This document shows positions 1-10,239 of a stretch of DNA of 58,659 nt, piece by piece (positions within the stretch are counted from its first letter, which is position 1; every line of letters begins with the position of its first letter). Origin of the DNA: Pseudomonas sp. P7548. GTDB lineage: Bacteria > Pseudomonadota > Gammaproteobacteria > Pseudomonadales > Pseudomonadaceae. The translations under genes and the position numbers were made by a program. Below the pieces are notes generated by a model. The model did no database searches. It was not told the DNA's origin and saw only the letters and a list, made by a program, of their open reading frames with translations. Location: contig NZ_JACARO010000024.1 in NCBI RefSeq assembly GCF_013386585.1, positions 1 through 58,659 on the forward strand, read 5' to 3'.

Positions 1-259
1 TCCCATAGGTGGGCAGGGCCGGGTCCAGGTGGCCCCGGGCATGCACCCGTTCGTCATGGGCGCCCAGGACACGCCCGGCGTCCGCCGCGACGATGTACGG
101 CGCATTGTCCAAATCCTGCGGGGTATCGAGAATGCGGTTGTGCAGCAGGAAGCGTTGGATCGCCTGTTGCGTCGGTTGATCCAGACGCTGGGCGGGCGGG
201 GGTAGCAGGGCCATGGCGAAAGGGGCCCACAGCAGCAAGACGAGTAGCGATTTCCTCAT
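1..259 (-). CDS. LysM peptidoglycan-binding domain protein, N-terminal part
   Basis: This partial gene enters from the left edge; only its first 86 codons are in the window. The start is the ATG complementary to 257-259. The product begins with a short basic stretch and a hydrophobic segment ending near A-M-A (about residues 1-17), which looks like a Sec signal peptide, so the protein is probably exported. The following region ([20 protein letters not shown]) resembles the leading part of the LysM proteins encoded beside def in Pseudomonas. It diverges from def, with a 135-bp gap between the two starts. The LysM domain itself would lie outside the window, so the name rests mainly on this N-terminal match and on the conserved position next to def-fmt-rsmB-trkA. 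Confidence 0.72.
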   Translation of the reverse strand, partial: MRKSLLVLLLWAPFAMALLPPPAQRLDQPTQQAIQRFLLHNRILDTPQDLDNAPYIVAADAGRVLGAHDERVHARGHLDPALPTYG

Positions 260-394
260 GGGGTGAATCTCCTTTATTATGTGCGTTCGCGTGAAATCCC
301 CGTGCCTTCGTGGCTTTTGGGCGTTTCACACCGGCTGTCTGGGTCCATCCCAACGCCGATTTGCCTCTACCTCACATGTGCAGCAATTACGCTT

Positions 395-901
395 ATGGCT
401 ATTTTGAACATCCTCGAATTTCCCGACTCGCGCCTGCGCACGATCGCCAAACCGGTGGCCGTAGTGGACGACAAGGTTCGTCAGTTGGTCGATGACATGT
501 TTGAAACAATGTATGAAGCCCCGGGCATCGGCCTCGCCGCGACCCAGGTCAACGTGCATCAGCGCGTCGTGGTCATGGACCTGTCGGAAGATCGCAGCGA
601 ACCGATGGTGTACATCAACCCCGAGTTCGAACCGCTGACCGACGAGATGGGTGAGTACCAGGAAGGCTGCCTGTCGGTGCCTGAGTTCTACGAGAACGTC
701 GAACGCCCGCTGCGCGTGAAGATCAAGGCCCTGGACCGTGATGGCAAGCCGTTCGAGCTGATCGCCGAAGGCCTGCTGGCGGTGTGCATCCAGCACGAAT
801 GCGACCACCTCAACGGCAAGCTGTTTGTCGATTACCTGTCCACGCTCAAGCGTGACCGGATCAAGAAGAAGCTGGAAAAAAAGCATCGCCAGCAAGCTTG
901 A
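395..901 (+). CDS. def: Peptide deformylase
   Basis: This enzyme removes the N-terminal formyl group from nascent proteins in the cytoplasm. At 168 aa it has the usual length, and all three metal-site motifs are present: GIGLAATQ at about residues 44-51, EGCLSVP with the metal-ligand Cys at about 92, and QHECDH with His134, catalytic Glu135 and His138. The start at 395 gives the family-typical [11 protein letters not shown]. The open frame extends upstream to 263, but that part has no family similarity. Formyltransferase (fmt) follows 69 bp downstream, so the genes that add and remove the formyl group are paired, although a terminator-like hairpin lies between them. Confidence 0.97.
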   Translation: MAILNILEFPDSRLRTIAKPVAVVDDKVRQLVDDMFETMYEAPGIGLAATQVNVHQRVVVMDLSEDRSEPMVYINPEFEPLTDEMGEYQEGCLSVPEFYENVERPLRVKIKALDRDGKPFELIAEGLLAVCIQHECDHLNGKLFVDYLSTLKRDRIKKKLEKKHRQQA

Positions 902-913
902 TGCCTCTCTTCC

Positions 914-944
914 AAAGGCTTGCTGCGGCAAGCCTTTTTCTTTT
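914..944 (+). terminator. Rho-independent terminator after def
   Basis: A 10-bp perfect stem (914-923 with 928-937, arm AAAGGCTTGC) with a four-base loop is followed by a T-rich tract with one C. It lies 12 bp after the def stop and 27 bp before fmt, so it may only attenuate read-through into fmt. Confidence 0.75.
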
Positions 945-970
945 GTGACTGTTTTTAACCGAGACCTCCC

Positions 971-1921
971 ATGACCGAGCCACTGCGCATTGTTTTTGCC
1001 GGCACTCCCGAATTTGCCGCCGAACACCTCAAGGCCCTGCTTGCCAGCCCTTATGACATCGTCGCGGTGTACACCCAACCGGATCGCCCGGCCGGTCGCG
1101 GGCAAAAACTGATGCCGAGCCCGGTCAAGCAACTGGCGCTGGAACACAACCTCCCCGTACTGCAACCGCCGACCCTGCGCAACGCCGAGGCCCAGGCCGA
1201 GTTGGCGGCTCTGAAACCCGACCTGTTGGTAGTCGTGGCCTACGGCCTGATCCTGCCGCAAGCGGTGCTGGATATCCCGCGCCTGGGCTGCATCAACAGC
1301 CACGCCTCGCTGCTGCCCCGCTGGCGTGGTGCGGCGCCGATCCAACGCGCCGTGGAAGCCGGTGACAGCGAAAGCGGTGTGACTGTGATGCGCATGGAGG
1401 CGGGTTTGGACACCGGCCCGATGCTGCTCAAGGTGACCACCCCGATCACCGGCCAAGACACCGGCGGCAGCCTGCACGACCGCCTCGCCGAGCTGGGCCC
1501 GCCCGCCGTGATCCAGGCCATTGCCGGCTTGGCGGCTGGCACCCTGGAAGGCGAAGTGCAGGACGACAGCCTGGCCACTTACGCCCACAAGCTGAACAAG
1601 GACGAAGCACGCATCGACTGGAGCCGCCCAGCCGTTGAGCTGGAGCGCCTGGTACGCGCCTTCAACCCCTGGCCGATCTGCCACAGCACCCTCAACGGCG
1701 AAGCCTTGAAGGTGTTGGCCGCGACCCTGGCAGAAGGCAAAGGCGCGCCCGGCGAGATCATCGGCGCGAGCAAAGAGGGCCTGTTGGTGGCCTGCGGTGA
1801 ACAGGCGCTGTGCCTGACCCGTCTGCAATTGCCTGGCGGCAAGGCGCTTAACTTCAGCGATTTGTTCAACAGCCGTCGTGAGAAATTTGCCCTAGGCACC
1901 GTCCTGGGTGCTGCCCAATGA
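971..1921 (+). CDS. fmt: Methionyl-tRNA formyltransferase
   Basis: The enzyme formylates initiator Met-tRNA with 10-formyl-tetrahydrofolate. The 316-aa length is normal. The N-terminal formyltransferase fold shows the catalytic signature [13 protein letters not shown], with Asn109, His111 and Ser113, and the conserved Asp near 147 (AGLDTGP). The C-terminal part (about 205-316) corresponds to the tRNA-binding OB-fold domain. The ATG at 971 follows GAGACCTCCC. The stop overlaps the rsmB start as ATGA (1918-1921), implying translational coupling and one transcript with rsmB. Confidence 0.97.
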   Translation: MTEPLRIVFAGTPEFAAEHLKALLASPYDIVAVYTQPDRPAGRGQKLMPSPVKQLALEHNLPVLQPPTLRNAEAQAELAALKPDLLVVVAYGLILPQAVLDIPRLGCINSHASLLPRWRGAAPIQRAVEAGDSESGVTVMRMEAGLDTGPMLLKVTTPITGQDTGGSLHDRLAELGPPAVIQAIAGLAAGTLEGEVQDDSLATYAHKLNKDEARIDWSRPAVELERLVRAFNPWPICHSTLNGEALKVLAATLAEGKGAPGEIIGASKEGLLVACGEQALCLTRLQLPGGKALNFSDLFNSRREKFALGTVLGAAQ

Positions 1922-3228
1922 ACCCACGTCTGGCCGCCGCCAAGGCTTTGGCTGCCGTCCTCAACGGCAAGGCTTCGCTGAACAGTTCGTTGCCCACCCA
2001 GCTGGATAAGGTTGAAGACCGCGATCGAGGTTTCACCCAGGACCTGGCCTTTGGCACCGCCCGTTGGCAGCCACGCTTGTCGGCGCTGGCAGCCAAGCTG
2101 CTGCAAAAACCGTTCAAGGCGGCGGATGCTGATGTGGAAGCGCTGTTGCTGGTCGGCCTCTACCAACTGCTTTACACCCGCGTGCCGGCCCACGCCGCCA
2201 TCGGCGAGACCGTGGGTTGCGCCGACAAACTGAAAAAGCCGTGGGCCAAGGCCCTGCTCAATGCCGTGCTGCGCCGCGCCCAGCGCGAAAGCGAAGCGCT
2301 GCTGGCCGAGTTGGAGCATGACCCGGTGGTGCGTACCTCCCACCCGCGTTGGCTGCAAAAATCGCTGAAGGCGTTCTGGCCTGAGCAATGGGAAGCCATC
2401 TGCGCCGCCAACAACGCCCACCCGCCGATGATCCTGCGGGTCAACCGTCGTCATCACAGCCGCGACGCCTACCTGCAATTGCTCACCAACGCCGGTATCA
2501 ACGCCACGCCATGCGTGTACAGCGTCGACGGTATCGTGCTCGAAGCCGCCACCGATGTGCGCAGCCTGCCGGGCTTTGCCGAAGGCTGGATCAGCGTGCA
2601 GGACGAAGCGGCGCAACTGGCCGCCGACCTGCTCGACCTGGCACCCGGCCAACGCGTACTCGACGCCTGCTGCGCTCCGGGCGGTAAGACGTGTCACATT
2701 CTGGAAGTCGAAAAAGACCTCGCCGGTGTGGTCGCGGTCGACCTGGAAGCCAAGCGCCTGGTGCGCGTGCGTGAGAACCTTGCACGCCTGGGCCTGAGCG
2801 CCGAGCTGATCGCTGCCGACGGCCGCGACACCGCCACCTGGTGGGACGGCAAACCCTTCCAACGCATCCTGCTGGACGCGCCGTGCTCCGCCACCGGCGT
2901 GATTCGTCGTCACCCGGACATCAAGCTCACGCGCCAACCCGACGACATCGCCGCCCTGGCTGTGCTGCAAGGCGAATTGCTCGACGCGATGTGGCCAACC
3001 CTGGAAGTCGGCGGCATCCTGCTCTACGCCACCTGCTCCACGCTGCCGACCGAGAACACCGAGGTCATCGAAGCCTTCCTTGCCCGTACCAGCGGCGCAC
3101 GCGAACTGGACCTGGCTACCACGGCCGGCATCAAGCAGCCCCACGGTCGCCAATTGCTCGCCCAAGAAGGCGGCCACGACGGCTTCTACTACGCCAAACT
3201 GATCAAGATCGCCGCCGCTCGCGGCTGA
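1918..3228 (+). CDS. rsmB: 16S rRNA (cytosine-967-C5)-methyltransferase
   Basis: This enzyme (also called Sun or Fmu) makes m5C967 in 16S rRNA. At 436 aa it contains an N-terminal NusB-like RNA-binding domain (about 1-140) and a C-terminal SAM-dependent methyltransferase domain. The SAM-binding segment is [11 protein letters not shown]. The two catalytic cysteines of RNA m5C methyltransferases are present: Cys323 in LDAPCSATG and Cys373 in YATCSTLP. The start overlaps the fmt stop by four bases. trkA follows 22 bp after the stop, preceded by an AAGGGAG ribosome binding site. Confidence 0.96.
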   Translation: MNPRLAAAKALAAVLNGKASLNSSLPTQLDKVEDRDRGFTQDLAFGTARWQPRLSALAAKLLQKPFKAADADVEALLLVGLYQLLYTRVPAHAAIGETVGCADKLKKPWAKALLNAVLRRAQRESEALLAELEHDPVVRTSHPRWLQKSLKAFWPEQWEAICAANNAHPPMILRVNRRHHSRDAYLQLLTNAGINATPCVYSVDGIVLEAATDVRSLPGFAEGWISVQDEAAQLAADLLDLAPGQRVLDACCAPGGKTCHILEVEKDLAGVVAVDLEAKRLVRVRENLARLGLSAELIAADGRDTATWWDGKPFQRILLDAPCSATGVIRRHPDIKLTRQPDDIAALAVLQGELLDAMWPTLEVGGILLYATCSTLPTENTEVIEAFLARTSGARELDLATTAGIKQPHGRQLLAQEGGHDGFYYAKLIKIAAARG

Positions 3229-3250
3229 ACGGTTTTAAGGGAGTGACCGG

Positions 3251-4624
3251 ATGAAAATCATCATCCTTGGGGCAGGGCAGGTCGGCGGCACGCTGGCTGA
3301 ACATTTGGCCAGCGAAGCCAACGACATCACGGTGGTCGACACCGACAGCGAGCGCCTGCGCAACCTCGGCGACCGGCTGGACATCCGCACTGTACAAGGC
3401 CGCGCGTCGTTCCCGACCGTGCTGCGCCAAGCCGGTGCCGACGACGCCGACATGCTGGTGGCGGTGACCAACAGCGACGAGACCAACATGGTCGCGTGCC
3501 AGGTCGCCCACACCCTGTTCCACACCCCGACCAAGATCGCCCGCGTGCGCGAAGCGGCCTACTTGACCCGCGCCGGCCTGTTCGACAACGACGCGATTCC
3601 GGTCGACGTGCTGATCAGCCCGGAACAAGTGGTTACCCACTACATCAAGCGCCTGATCGAAATCCCTGGCGCCTTGCAGGTGATCGACTTTGCCGAAGGC
3701 AAGGCCCAACTGGTGGCCGTGAAGGCTTACTACGGTGGCCCGCTGGTGGGCCAGCAACTGCGCCAGTTGCGCGAGCACATGCCAAATGTGGAAACCCGCG
3801 TCGCGGCGATTTTCCGGCGTGACCGGCCGATCCTGCCCCAGGGCGACACGGTGATCGAGGCCGACGACGAAGTATTCTTCATTGCTGCCAAGGCGAATAT
3901 TCGCGCAGTGATGAGCGAAATGCGCCGCCTCGACGAGACCTACAAGCGCATCGTCATCGCCGGCGGCGGGCAGATCGGCGAACGTTTGGCCGAGGCCATC
4001 GAGAGCCGCTACCAGGTCAAGATCATCGAGATGAACCCGGCACGTTGCCGGCATTTGTCCGACACGCTGGACAGTACTGTCGTACTGCAAGGCAGTGCCT
4101 CAGACCGCGACCTGCTGATGGAAGAAAACATCGCCGACGCAGATATCTTCCTGGCGCTGACCAACGATGACGAAGCCAACATCATGTCGTCGCTGCTGGC
4201 CAAGCGGCTCGGGGCAAAGAAGGTGATGACCATCATCAACAACCCGGCCTATGTGGACCTGATCCAGGGCGGCGATATCGACATCGCCATCAGCCCGCAA
4301 CTGGCCACCATCGGTACGTTGCTCGCCCACGTGCGCCGTGGCGACATTGTGAGTGTGCACTCCCTGCGCCGTGGCGCGGCGGAGGCCATCGAAGCGATTG
4401 CCCACGGTGACGCCAAGTCGAGCAAGGTGATCGGCAAAGCCATCCGCGATATCGGCCTGCCGCCAGGCACCACCATTGGCGCGATCATTCGTGACGAAGA
4501 GGTGATCATCGCCCACGACGACACGGTGATCGCTACCGGTGACCATGTGATCCTGTTCCTGGTGGATAAGAAACATATCCGCGATGTGGAGAAGTTGTTC
4601 CACGTGGGGCTGAGCTTTTTCTGA
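3251..4624 (+). CDS. trkA: Trk potassium uptake system, NAD-binding regulatory subunit
   Basis: This is the cytoplasmic gating subunit of the Trk K+ transporter. It has the full 457-aa length and the tandem two-half architecture. Each half is an RCK-N Rossmann domain followed by an RCK-C domain, with NAD-binding glycine motifs at the N-terminus ([10 protein letters not shown]) and at about residue 234 ([10 protein letters not shown]). No trkH or trkG channel gene is in the window. It is the last large gene of def-fmt-rsmB-trkA. A degenerate parS-like sequence occurs near its 3' end and is discussed under rejected items. Confidence 0.97.
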   Translation: MKIIILGAGQVGGTLAEHLASEANDITVVDTDSERLRNLGDRLDIRTVQGRASFPTVLRQAGADDADMLVAVTNSDETNMVACQVAHTLFHTPTKIARVREAAYLTRAGLFDNDAIPVDVLISPEQVVTHYIKRLIEIPGALQVIDFAEGKAQLVAVKAYYGGPLVGQQLRQLREHMPNVETRVAAIFRRDRPILPQGDTVIEADDEVFFIAAKANIRAVMSEMRRLDETYKRIVIAGGGQIGERLAEAIESRYQVKIIEMNPARCRHLSDTLDSTVVLQGSASDRDLLMEENIADADIFLALTNDDEANIMSSLLAKRLGAKKVMTIINNPAYVDLIQGGDIDIAISPQLATIGTLLAHVRRGDIVSVHSLRRGAAEAIEAIAHGDAKSSKVIGKAIRDIGLPPGTTIGAIIRDEEVIIAHDDTVIATGDHVILFLVDKKHIRDVEKLFHVGLSFF

Positions 4625-4631
4625 TGACGCT

Positions 4632-4661
4632 ATCGCCGGCAAGCCGGCTCCTACAGGGTTC
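4632..4661. repeat. Single REP-like palindrome
   Basis: The segment contains GCCGGCAAGCCGGC followed by TCCTACAG, which matches the core of one Pseudomonas REP class. It lies in the 42-bp gap between trkA and the TPR gene. Confidence 0.6.
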
Positions 4662-4666
4662 TTCGT

Positions 4667-4975
4667 ATGCTTGAGTCACTCGAGAAAATGCTGGCCAAGG
4701 GCGTGGATAATTCGCTGCTGCGCTTTGGGCTGGGCAAGGGTTACCTGGACTTGAAGGACCACGCCAAGGCGGCGGAGCATTTGCGCAAGTGCGTGGAGTT
4801 CGACCCGAAATATTCGGCGGCGTGGAAGCTGTTGGGCAAGGCGCAATTGGGGTTGGAAGACCGCGCGGCGGCCCGGCTGGCGTGGGAGCAGGGGATTGTG
4901 GCGGCCCAGGCCCATGGCGATAAACAGGCCGAGAAAGAGATGACAGTGTTCCTGAAAAAGCTGGATCGCGTTTAG
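4667..4975 (+). CDS. Small tetratricopeptide-repeat protein
   Basis: This is a 102-aa protein with no signal peptide or membrane segment. It contains about two TPR-like helical hairpins (residues about 20-75), seen as the DHAKAAEHLRKCVEFDPKY pattern and then SAAWKLLGKAQLGLED. Proteins of this size and position next to trkA are known in Pseudomonas as uncharacterised TPR proteins. Such repeats usually mediate protein-protein contacts. The partner and role cannot be told from the sequence. It may share the trkA transcript, since only a REP element separates them. Confidence 0.85.
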   Translation: MLESLEKMLAKGVDNSLLRFGLGKGYLDLKDHAKAAEHLRKCVEFDPKYSAAWKLLGKAQLGLEDRAAARLAWEQGIVAAQAHGDKQAEKEMTVFLKKLDRV

Positions 4976-4987
4976 GCGCGTGCTGTT

Positions 4988-5030
4988 GTAGTGAGCGGGC
5001 TTGCCCGCGCGAGGCAAGCTCGCTCACTAC
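4988..5030. repeat. REP-type inverted repeat between convergent genes
   Basis: The arms GTAGTGAGCGGGCTTGCC (4988-5005) and GGCAAGCTCGCTCACTAC (5013-5030) are nearly perfect complements around a 7-bp centre. The element sits between the convergent TPR and acyltransferase genes, where it could also act as a transcription barrier. Confidence 0.75.
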
Positions 5031-5046
5031 ACATGTCAGGCCGGTA

Positions 5047-5934
5047 TCAGTACCAGCGCGCCTCGCCCGGTGGGCGCTTCTTGAAGCGCTTCATGCTCCA
5101 CATGTACTGGCTTGGGTAGGCGCCGACATACCGTTCCACCACCTTGCTCATCGCCGCGCAGGACGTGGCGGTGTCGGTGCTGTACATGTCTTCCGGCGCT
5201 GCTTCCAAAATCACTTTGTAACCCGAACCGTCCGGCAGCCGCAGCGCGTGCAGGAACACGCCAACAGCCTTGTGGCCCGCCAGCATGTTCGGCACGAACT
5301 TGCTGGTGAGTGCCTGGGTGGCGAAGAACGGTACGAAGATCCCGGCCGATTCAGCCGGTTCCGGGTCGGCGGGAATGCCCACCTGGCCACCTTTGCGCAC
5401 TTCCTTGATCACGCTGAGGATGCCCTCCTTGGTGGAGGCCGCCACGCGGTTGCCCAACTGCACGCGCTGCTTGCGCAGCAATTCGTCCACCGCCTTGAGC
5501 TTGGGCGGACGGTAGAAAATGATCGGTTTGCACTGGCTGCAATAGAAGTGGTTCAGCACTTCCCAGTTGCCCAGATGGCTGGTGATGCCAACCACGCCTT
5601 TGCCGGAGGCCAGGGCTTCGTGCAGCACGTCCAGGCCTTCGACTTCACGCACCAGGTCGATGGAGCGCTGGGCCGGCCAGATCCAGGCACAGGCGCTTTC
5701 GGTCAGGGACTTGCCGATGTCCATCAGGCTTTGGCCGACGAGGCGTTCGCGGGCGGCCGGGTCCATGTCCGGGAAGCACTTGGAGAGGTTGATCCGTACC
5801 GTGTCGCGGGAACGGTTGGGGGTTTTCCACATGATCCAGCCAATCGCCGTGCCGACCGCCTGGACAGCGCGCCAGGGCAGCAGGGCAAACAACCGGAGAG
5901 CGCCTACCAGCAAGGCGCCTTTAAACTTTTCCAC
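5047..5934 (-). CDS. Lipid A biosynthesis (lauroyl-type) acyltransferase, LpxL/HtrB family
   Basis: This 295-aa inner-membrane acyltransferase probably transfers a secondary acyl chain to lipid A. An N-terminal hydrophobic segment (about residues 7-36) anchors it. The catalytic HX4E motif of the LpxL/LpxM family is visible as His120-LGNW-Glu125 in TSHLGNWEV. Its position between tag and the TPR/trkA genes matches that of the P. aeruginosa gene called htrB1, annotated as a secondary acyltransferase. The acyl specificity cannot be read from the sequence. The tag gene ends 40 bp upstream on the same strand, so the two may be co-transcribed. Confidence 0.88.
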   Translation of the reverse strand: MEKFKGALLVGALRLFALLPWRAVQAVGTAIGWIMWKTPNRSRDTVRINLSKCFPDMDPAARERLVGQSLMDIGKSLTESACAWIWPAQRSIDLVREVEGLDVLHEALASGKGVVGITSHLGNWEVLNHFYCSQCKPIIFYRPPKLKAVDELLRKQRVQLGNRVAASTKEGILSVIKEVRKGGQVGIPADPEPAESAGIFVPFFATQALTSKFVPNMLAGHKAVGVFLHALRLPDGSGYKVILEAAPEDMYSTDTATSCAAMSKVVERYVGAYPSQYMWSMKRFKKRPPGEARWY

Positions 5935-5974
5935 AGGTCACTCCTGATCGTGTGTGGTGCGCAAAGCCAGCATT

Positions 5975-6532
5975 CTAACCGGCGTTGGCCAGGTCCGCGT
6001 AACGGTCACAGTCCAGGGTGTGGTCCATGACCATGCCGGAGGCCTGCATGAAGGCATAGCAAATGGTCGGGCCGACGAAGGTGAAGCCGGCTTTTTTCAA
6101 GGCGCGGCTCATGGCTTCGGCCTCGGGGGTGATCGCCGGGACTTCGCTGCGATCCTTGAAATGATTGACCTTGGGCTTGCCGCCAACGAAAGACCAGAGC
6201 AACCCTACCGGGTCCTCCAGCGCCAGCCAGGCCGCGGCATTGCGACGGGTGGCGTTGAGCTTCAGGCGATTGCGCACGATACCCGGGTCCTGCATCAGCG
6301 CTTCGATCTCGTCATCGGTCAAGCGCGCCAGGCGCTGCGCATCAAAACCAAACAAGACCTTTCGATAATGCTCGCGTTTGCGTAAAACGGTGATCCAGGA
6401 AAGGCCCGCCTGGAACCCTTCGAGCAAAAGCAACTCGAACAAGCCCTGTGCGTCGCGCAGCGGCGTTCCCCACTCCTGATCGTGATAAGCCATGTACAGC
6501 GGATCTTCAGAACACCAAAAGCAGCGTGGCAT
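5975..6532 (-). CDS. tag: DNA-3-methyladenine glycosylase I
   Basis: This base-excision repair enzyme removes 3-methyladenine from DNA. At 185 aa it has family length. The zinc-site residues of TagI are present: Cys4 and His17 at the N-terminus (MPRCFWCSEDP and YHDQEWG) and His171/Cys175 near the C-terminus (DHTLDCD). The ATG at 6532 was chosen because this is where family similarity begins; the frame stays open far upstream over glyQ but that extension is antisense shadow. The gene diverges from glyQ, with 81 bp between the starts. Confidence 0.96.
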   Translation of the reverse strand: MPRCFWCSEDPLYMAYHDQEWGTPLRDAQGLFELLLLEGFQAGLSWITVLRKREHYRKVLFGFDAQRLARLTDDEIEALMQDPGIVRNRLKLNATRRNAAAWLALEDPVGLLWSFVGGKPKVNHFKDRSEVPAITPEAEAMSRALKKAGFTFVGPTICYAFMQASGMVMDHTLDCDRYADLANAG

Positions 6533-6567
6533 AAGGCTCCAGGGGATGGTGGCGCGGCCGAATCGGG

Positions 6568-6573
6568 TATACT
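6568..6573 (+). promoter_or_regulatory. Candidate -10 element for glyQ
   Basis: TATACT lies 40 bp before the chosen glyQ start in the tag-glyQ divergent gap. No good -35 hexamer is visible at 16-18 bp, so this is a weak promoter call based on the hexamer and its position. Confidence 0.35.
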
Positions 6574-6613
6574 CCCGCTCTTTAAATCGCAGCCCAAGTA
6601 ACAGGTGAATTTC

Positions 6614-7567
6614 GTGAGCCAGCCTACGCCAGCCGTGCGTACCTTCCAAGACTTGATCCTCGCCCTCCAGCAATACTGGGCCGAGCAAGGTTGTGTGGTA
6701 CTTCAGCCCTACGATATGGAAGTAGGCGCCGGCACTTTCCACACCGCAACATTCCTGCGGGCCATCGGCCCGGAAACCTGGAACGCCGCTTATGTGCAGC
6801 CCAGTCGTCGCCCGACTGACGGCCGCTACGGCGAAAACCCGAACCGTCTGCAGCACTACTACCAGTTCCAGGTGGTGTTGAAGCCGAACCCGGACAACTT
6901 CCAGGAACTGTACCTGGGCTCGCTCAAGCATGTGGGCCTGGACCCACTGGTCCACGATATCCGTTTTGTTGAAGACAACTGGGAATCGCCGACCCTGGGC
7001 GCCTGGGGCCTGGGCTGGGAAGTCTGGCTCAACGGCATGGAAGTGACTCAGTTCACCTACTTCCAGCAAGCGGGCGGCATCGAGTGCTACCCGGTGACCG
7101 GCGAAATCACCTACGGCCTGGAACGCCTGGCCATGTACCTGCAGGGCGTGGACTCGGTCTACGACCTGGTGTGGGCAGATGGCCCGTTCGGCAAGGTCAC
7201 CTACGGCGACGTGTTCCACCAGAACGAAGTGGAGCAGTCCACCTACAACTTCGAACACGCCAACGTCGACAAGCTGTTCGAACTGTTCGACTTCTATGAA
7301 AGCGAAGCCAAGCGCCTGATCGAACTGGACCAGCCGCTGCCGTTGCCAAGCTATGAAATGGTGTTGAAGGCCTCCCATACCTTCAACCTGCTGGACGCCC
7401 GCCGTGCCATCTCGGTAACCGCGCGCCAGCAATACATCCTGCGTGTGCGCACCCTGGCGCGTTCCGTCGCCCAAGCCTACCTGCTGGCTCGCGCCAAGCT
7501 GGGCTTCCCGATGGCTACCCCGGACCTGCGTGATGAAGTGTTGGCTAAGCTGGAGGCTGCACAATGA
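6614..7567 (+). CDS. glyQ: Glycyl-tRNA synthetase alpha subunit
   Basis: The alpha chain of the alpha2-beta2 bacterial glycyl-tRNA synthetase carries the class II catalytic core. The 317-aa product starts at GTG 6614 ([15 protein letters not shown]), which agrees with Pseudomonas GlyQ proteins and has AGGTG about 5 bp upstream. The GTG at 6605 would add three residues (MNF) but lacks a ribosome binding site. Recognisable segments include [20 protein letters not shown] and [19 protein letters not shown]. The glyQ stop overlaps the glyS start by four bases (ATGA, 7564-7567), suiting equal production of the two chains. Confidence 0.97.
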   Translation: MSQPTPAVRTFQDLILALQQYWAEQGCVVLQPYDMEVGAGTFHTATFLRAIGPETWNAAYVQPSRRPTDGRYGENPNRLQHYYQFQVVLKPNPDNFQELYLGSLKHVGLDPLVHDIRFVEDNWESPTLGAWGLGWEVWLNGMEVTQFTYFQQAGGIECYPVTGEITYGLERLAMYLQGVDSVYDLVWADGPFGKVTYGDVFHQNEVEQSTYNFEHANVDKLFELFDFYESEAKRLIELDQPLPLPSYEMVLKASHTFNLLDARRAISVTARQQYILRVRTLARSVAQAYLLARAKLGFPMATPDLRDEVLAKLEAAQ

Positions 7568-9618
7568 GTGCTCAAGATTTCCTGGTTGAACTGGGCACTG
7601 AAGAGCTGCCACCCAAGGCACTGAACACCCTGGCCGACGCGTTCCTGGCCGGTATCGAAAAAGGCCTGCAAACCGCTGGCCTCAAATTCGAAGCGAAAAA
7701 AGTCTACGCCGCGCCACGTCGCCTGGCGGTGTTGTTGACCGCGCTGGAAACCCAGCAACCGGACCGCAGCATCAACCTCGACGGCCCACCGCGCCAGGCC
7801 GCTTTCGACGCCGAAGGCAACCCGACTCAAGCGGCACTGGGTTTCGCCAAGAAGTGTGGCGTCGAGCTGAGCGAGATCGACCAGAGCGGCCCGAAACTGC
7901 GGTTCAGCCAGGTCATCACCGGCAAGCCGACCGCGAGCCTGCTGCCGACCATCGTTGAAGACTCGTTGAACGACCTGCCTATCCCCAAGCGCATGCGCTG
8001 GGGTGCGCGCAAAGAAGAATTCGTGCGTCCGACCCAGTGGCTGGTGATGCTGCTCGGTGACCAGGTCATCGATTGCACCATTCTCGCCCAGAAAGCCGGT
8101 CGTGATTCTCGTGGTCACCGCTTCCACCACCCGCAAGCTGTACGCATCACTTCGCCGGCCAACTACGCCGCCGACCTGCGTGCTGCCTACGTGCTGGCCG
8201 ACGCCAACGAGCGTCGCGAGCTGATCAGCAAGCGGACCGAAGAGCTGGCCCGCCTGCAGGAAGGCACCGCCATCGTGCCGCCAAACCTGCTGGATGAAGT
8301 GACCGCCCTGGTTGAATGGCCGGTGCCGCTGGTGTGCTCGTTCGAAGAACGTTTCCTCGACGTGCCGCAAGAAGCCCTGATCACCACCATGCAGGACAAC
8401 CAGAAGTATTTCTGCCTGCTGGACGTGGATGGCAAGTTGCTGCCGCGCTTCATCACCGTGGCCAACATCGAGAGCAAGGACCCGCAGCAGATCATCGCCG
8501 GTAACGAGAAAGTCGTGCGCCCGCGCCTGACTGATGCCGAGTTCTTCTTCAAGCAAGACAAGAAGCAGAAGCTGGAAGACTTCAACCTGCGCCTGCAGAA
8601 CGTGGTATTCCAAGAAAAACTCGGCAGCGTCTACGACAAGGCCGTACGTGTTTCCAAGCTGGCCGCCTACATTGCGCCACGCATTGGCGGTGACGCTGCA
8701 TGGGCTGCGCGTGCAGGCCTGCTGTCCAAGTGCGACCTGGCCACCGAGATGGTCGGCGAGTTCCCGGAGATGCAAGGCGTTGCCGGCTACTACTACGCCC
8801 TCAACGACGGCGAGCCCGACGATGTAGCCCTGGCCCTGAACGAGCAGTACATGCCACGTGGTGCTGGCGCTGAACTGCCAAGCACCTTGACCGGTGCAGC
8901 GGTGGCGATCGCCGACAAGCTGGATACGCTGGTGGGTATCTTCGGTATCGGTATGTTGCCAACCGGCAGCAAAGACCCGTATGCCCTGCGCCGTGCCGCC
9001 CTGGGTGTGCTGCGCATCCTGATCGACAAGAAGCTGGACCTCGACCTGACCCAGGCCGTGGTGTTCGCTGTGGGCCAGTTCGGCAACAAGGTCAAGCAAG
9101 CCGGCCTGGCCGAGCAGGTGCTGGAATTCGTGTTCGACCGCCTGCGTGCGCGTTATGAAGACGAAGGCGTGGACGTGTCGGTGTACCTGTCGGTACGTGC
9201 CCTGCAGCCGGGTTCGGCGCTGGACTTCGACCAACGCGTACAAGCCGTACAGGCCTTCCGCAAACTGCCGGAAGCCGATGCCCTGGCCGCTGTGAACAAG
9301 CGCGTGTCGAACCTGCTGAGCAAGGCCGAAGGCCTGGGCAACGCCGAAGTCGACCCTGGCCTGTTTGCCGATGCCAAGGAGTTCTCGCTGAACTCGGCCA
9401 TCGCCAAGGCAGAAAACGCGGTGAAACCGCTGATCGCCGAACGCAACTACGCCGAAGCCTTGGCACGCCTGGCCACCTTGCGTGAGCCGGTGGATGCGTT
9501 CTTCGAAGCCGTGATGATCAACGCCGACGATGCCGGTGTGCGGAAAAACCGCTACGCCATGCTGGCGCGCCTGCGCGGCTTGTTCGTCAACATCGCTGAC
9601 ATTTCGACGCTGAGCTGA
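7564..9618 (+). CDS. glyS: Glycyl-tRNA synthetase beta subunit
   Basis: The 684-aa beta chain supplies tRNA recognition, with a C-terminal DALR-type anticodon-binding region, and is needed for activity with GlyQ. The N-terminus ([16 protein letters not shown]) and the internal HD-like domain with [12 protein letters not shown] are typical. Start and glyQ stop overlap by four bases. gmhB begins 3 bp after the stop, so glyQ-glyS-gmhB, and probably plsC, form one operon. Confidence 0.97.
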   Translation: MSAQDFLVELGTEELPPKALNTLADAFLAGIEKGLQTAGLKFEAKKVYAAPRRLAVLLTALETQQPDRSINLDGPPRQAAFDAEGNPTQAALGFAKKCGVELSEIDQSGPKLRFSQVITGKPTASLLPTIVEDSLNDLPIPKRMRWGARKEEFVRPTQWLVMLLGDQVIDCTILAQKAGRDSRGHRFHHPQAVRITSPANYAADLRAAYVLADANERRELISKRTEELARLQEGTAIVPPNLLDEVTALVEWPVPLVCSFEERFLDVPQEALITTMQDNQKYFCLLDVDGKLLPRFITVANIESKDPQQIIAGNEKVVRPRLTDAEFFFKQDKKQKLEDFNLRLQNVVFQEKLGSVYDKAVRVSKLAAYIAPRIGGDAAWAARAGLLSKCDLATEMVGEFPEMQGVAGYYYALNDGEPDDVALALNEQYMPRGAGAELPSTLTGAAVAIADKLDTLVGIFGIGMLPTGSKDPYALRRAALGVLRILIDKKLDLDLTQAVVFAVGQFGNKVKQAGLAEQVLEFVFDRLRARYEDEGVDVSVYLSVRALQPGSALDFDQRVQAVQAFRKLPEADALAAVNKRVSNLLSKAEGLGNAEVDPGLFADAKEFSLNSAIAKAENAVKPLIAERNYAEALARLATLREPVDAFFEAVMINADDAGVRKNRYAMLARLRGLFVNIADISTLS

Positions 9619-9620
9619 CC

Positions 9621-10157
9621 ATGTTGAAACTGCTGATTCTCGATCGGGACGGGGTGATCAATTACGACTCCGACGCTTACATCAAGTCGGTGGCGGAGTG
9701 GATCCCACTGCCCGGCTCGATCGAGGCCATCGCGCAGTTGAGCAAAGCCGGCTGGACGGTGGCCATCGCCACCAACCAGTCCGGCATCGCCCGTGGTTAC
9801 TACGACATCGCCACCCTGGACGCCATGCATGCGCGCTTGCGCACGTTAGTGGCCGAGCAGGGCGGTGAGGTGGGGCTGGTCGTGTACTGCCCCCACGGGC
9901 CGGACGAGGGCTGCGATTGCCGCAAACCCAAGCCTGGCATGTTGAAAACCATTGCAGAACATTACAAGGTGCCACTGGCTGGGATATGGTTCGTCGGGGA
10001 CAGCCTCGGTGACCTGGAGGCGGCCAAAGCCGTCGACTCTCAGCCAGTTTTGGTTAAGACCGGGAAAGGCGAAAAGACCCAGGCGAAAAACCTGCCGGTA
10101 GGCACCTTGATTTTTGACGATCTGGCGGCGGTTGCCGCAGAACTTATCAACAACTAG
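9621..10157 (+). CDS. gmhB: D-glycero-beta-D-manno-heptose-1,7-bisphosphate 7-phosphatase
   Basis: This cytoplasmic HAD-family phosphatase makes a heptose precursor for the LPS inner core. The 178-aa product has the DxD nucleophile motif with Asp8 and Asp10 (LILDRDGVIN), a conserved Thr/Asn-Gln motif (ATNQSGIARGYY), the zinc-binding cysteine cluster (YCPHGPDEGCDCRKPKPGML) and the GDSLGDLEAA motif IV. It is separated from glyS by 2 bp and followed by plsC after 82 bp, an arrangement linking envelope lipid and LPS genes that is conserved in pseudomonads. Confidence 0.95.
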   Translation: MLKLLILDRDGVINYDSDAYIKSVAEWIPLPGSIEAIAQLSKAGWTVAIATNQSGIARGYYDIATLDAMHARLRTLVAEQGGEVGLVVYCPHGPDEGCDCRKPKPGMLKTIAEHYKVPLAGIWFVGDSLGDLEAAKAVDSQPVLVKTGKGEKTQAKNLPVGTLIFDDLAAVAAELINN

Positions 10158-10239
10158 CCGCCCTCGACTTCCTGACCAAGGACTGTTCGGGAGTGCGCTT
10201 TTAACAGGCGGGCCGTGTCCCGCAACGGTAAATGCCGCC

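Noticed and set aside
326..1828. A 500-codon open frame on the minus strand across def and fmt
   Set aside because: It is antisense to two fully recognised enzymes, has shadow-type composition and no ribosome binding site or family motif.
4596..4611. TGTTCCACGTGGGGCT near the end of trkA as a fourth parS site
   Set aside because: The left half is perfect but the right half has three mismatches, so the palindrome is broken; ParB binding would be weak at best.
6533..7621. An upstream extension of the tag frame over glyQ that would make a 548-residue protein
   Set aside because: TagI similarity, including the zinc ligand Cys4, begins exactly at the ATG at 6532; the extension is antisense to glyQ.
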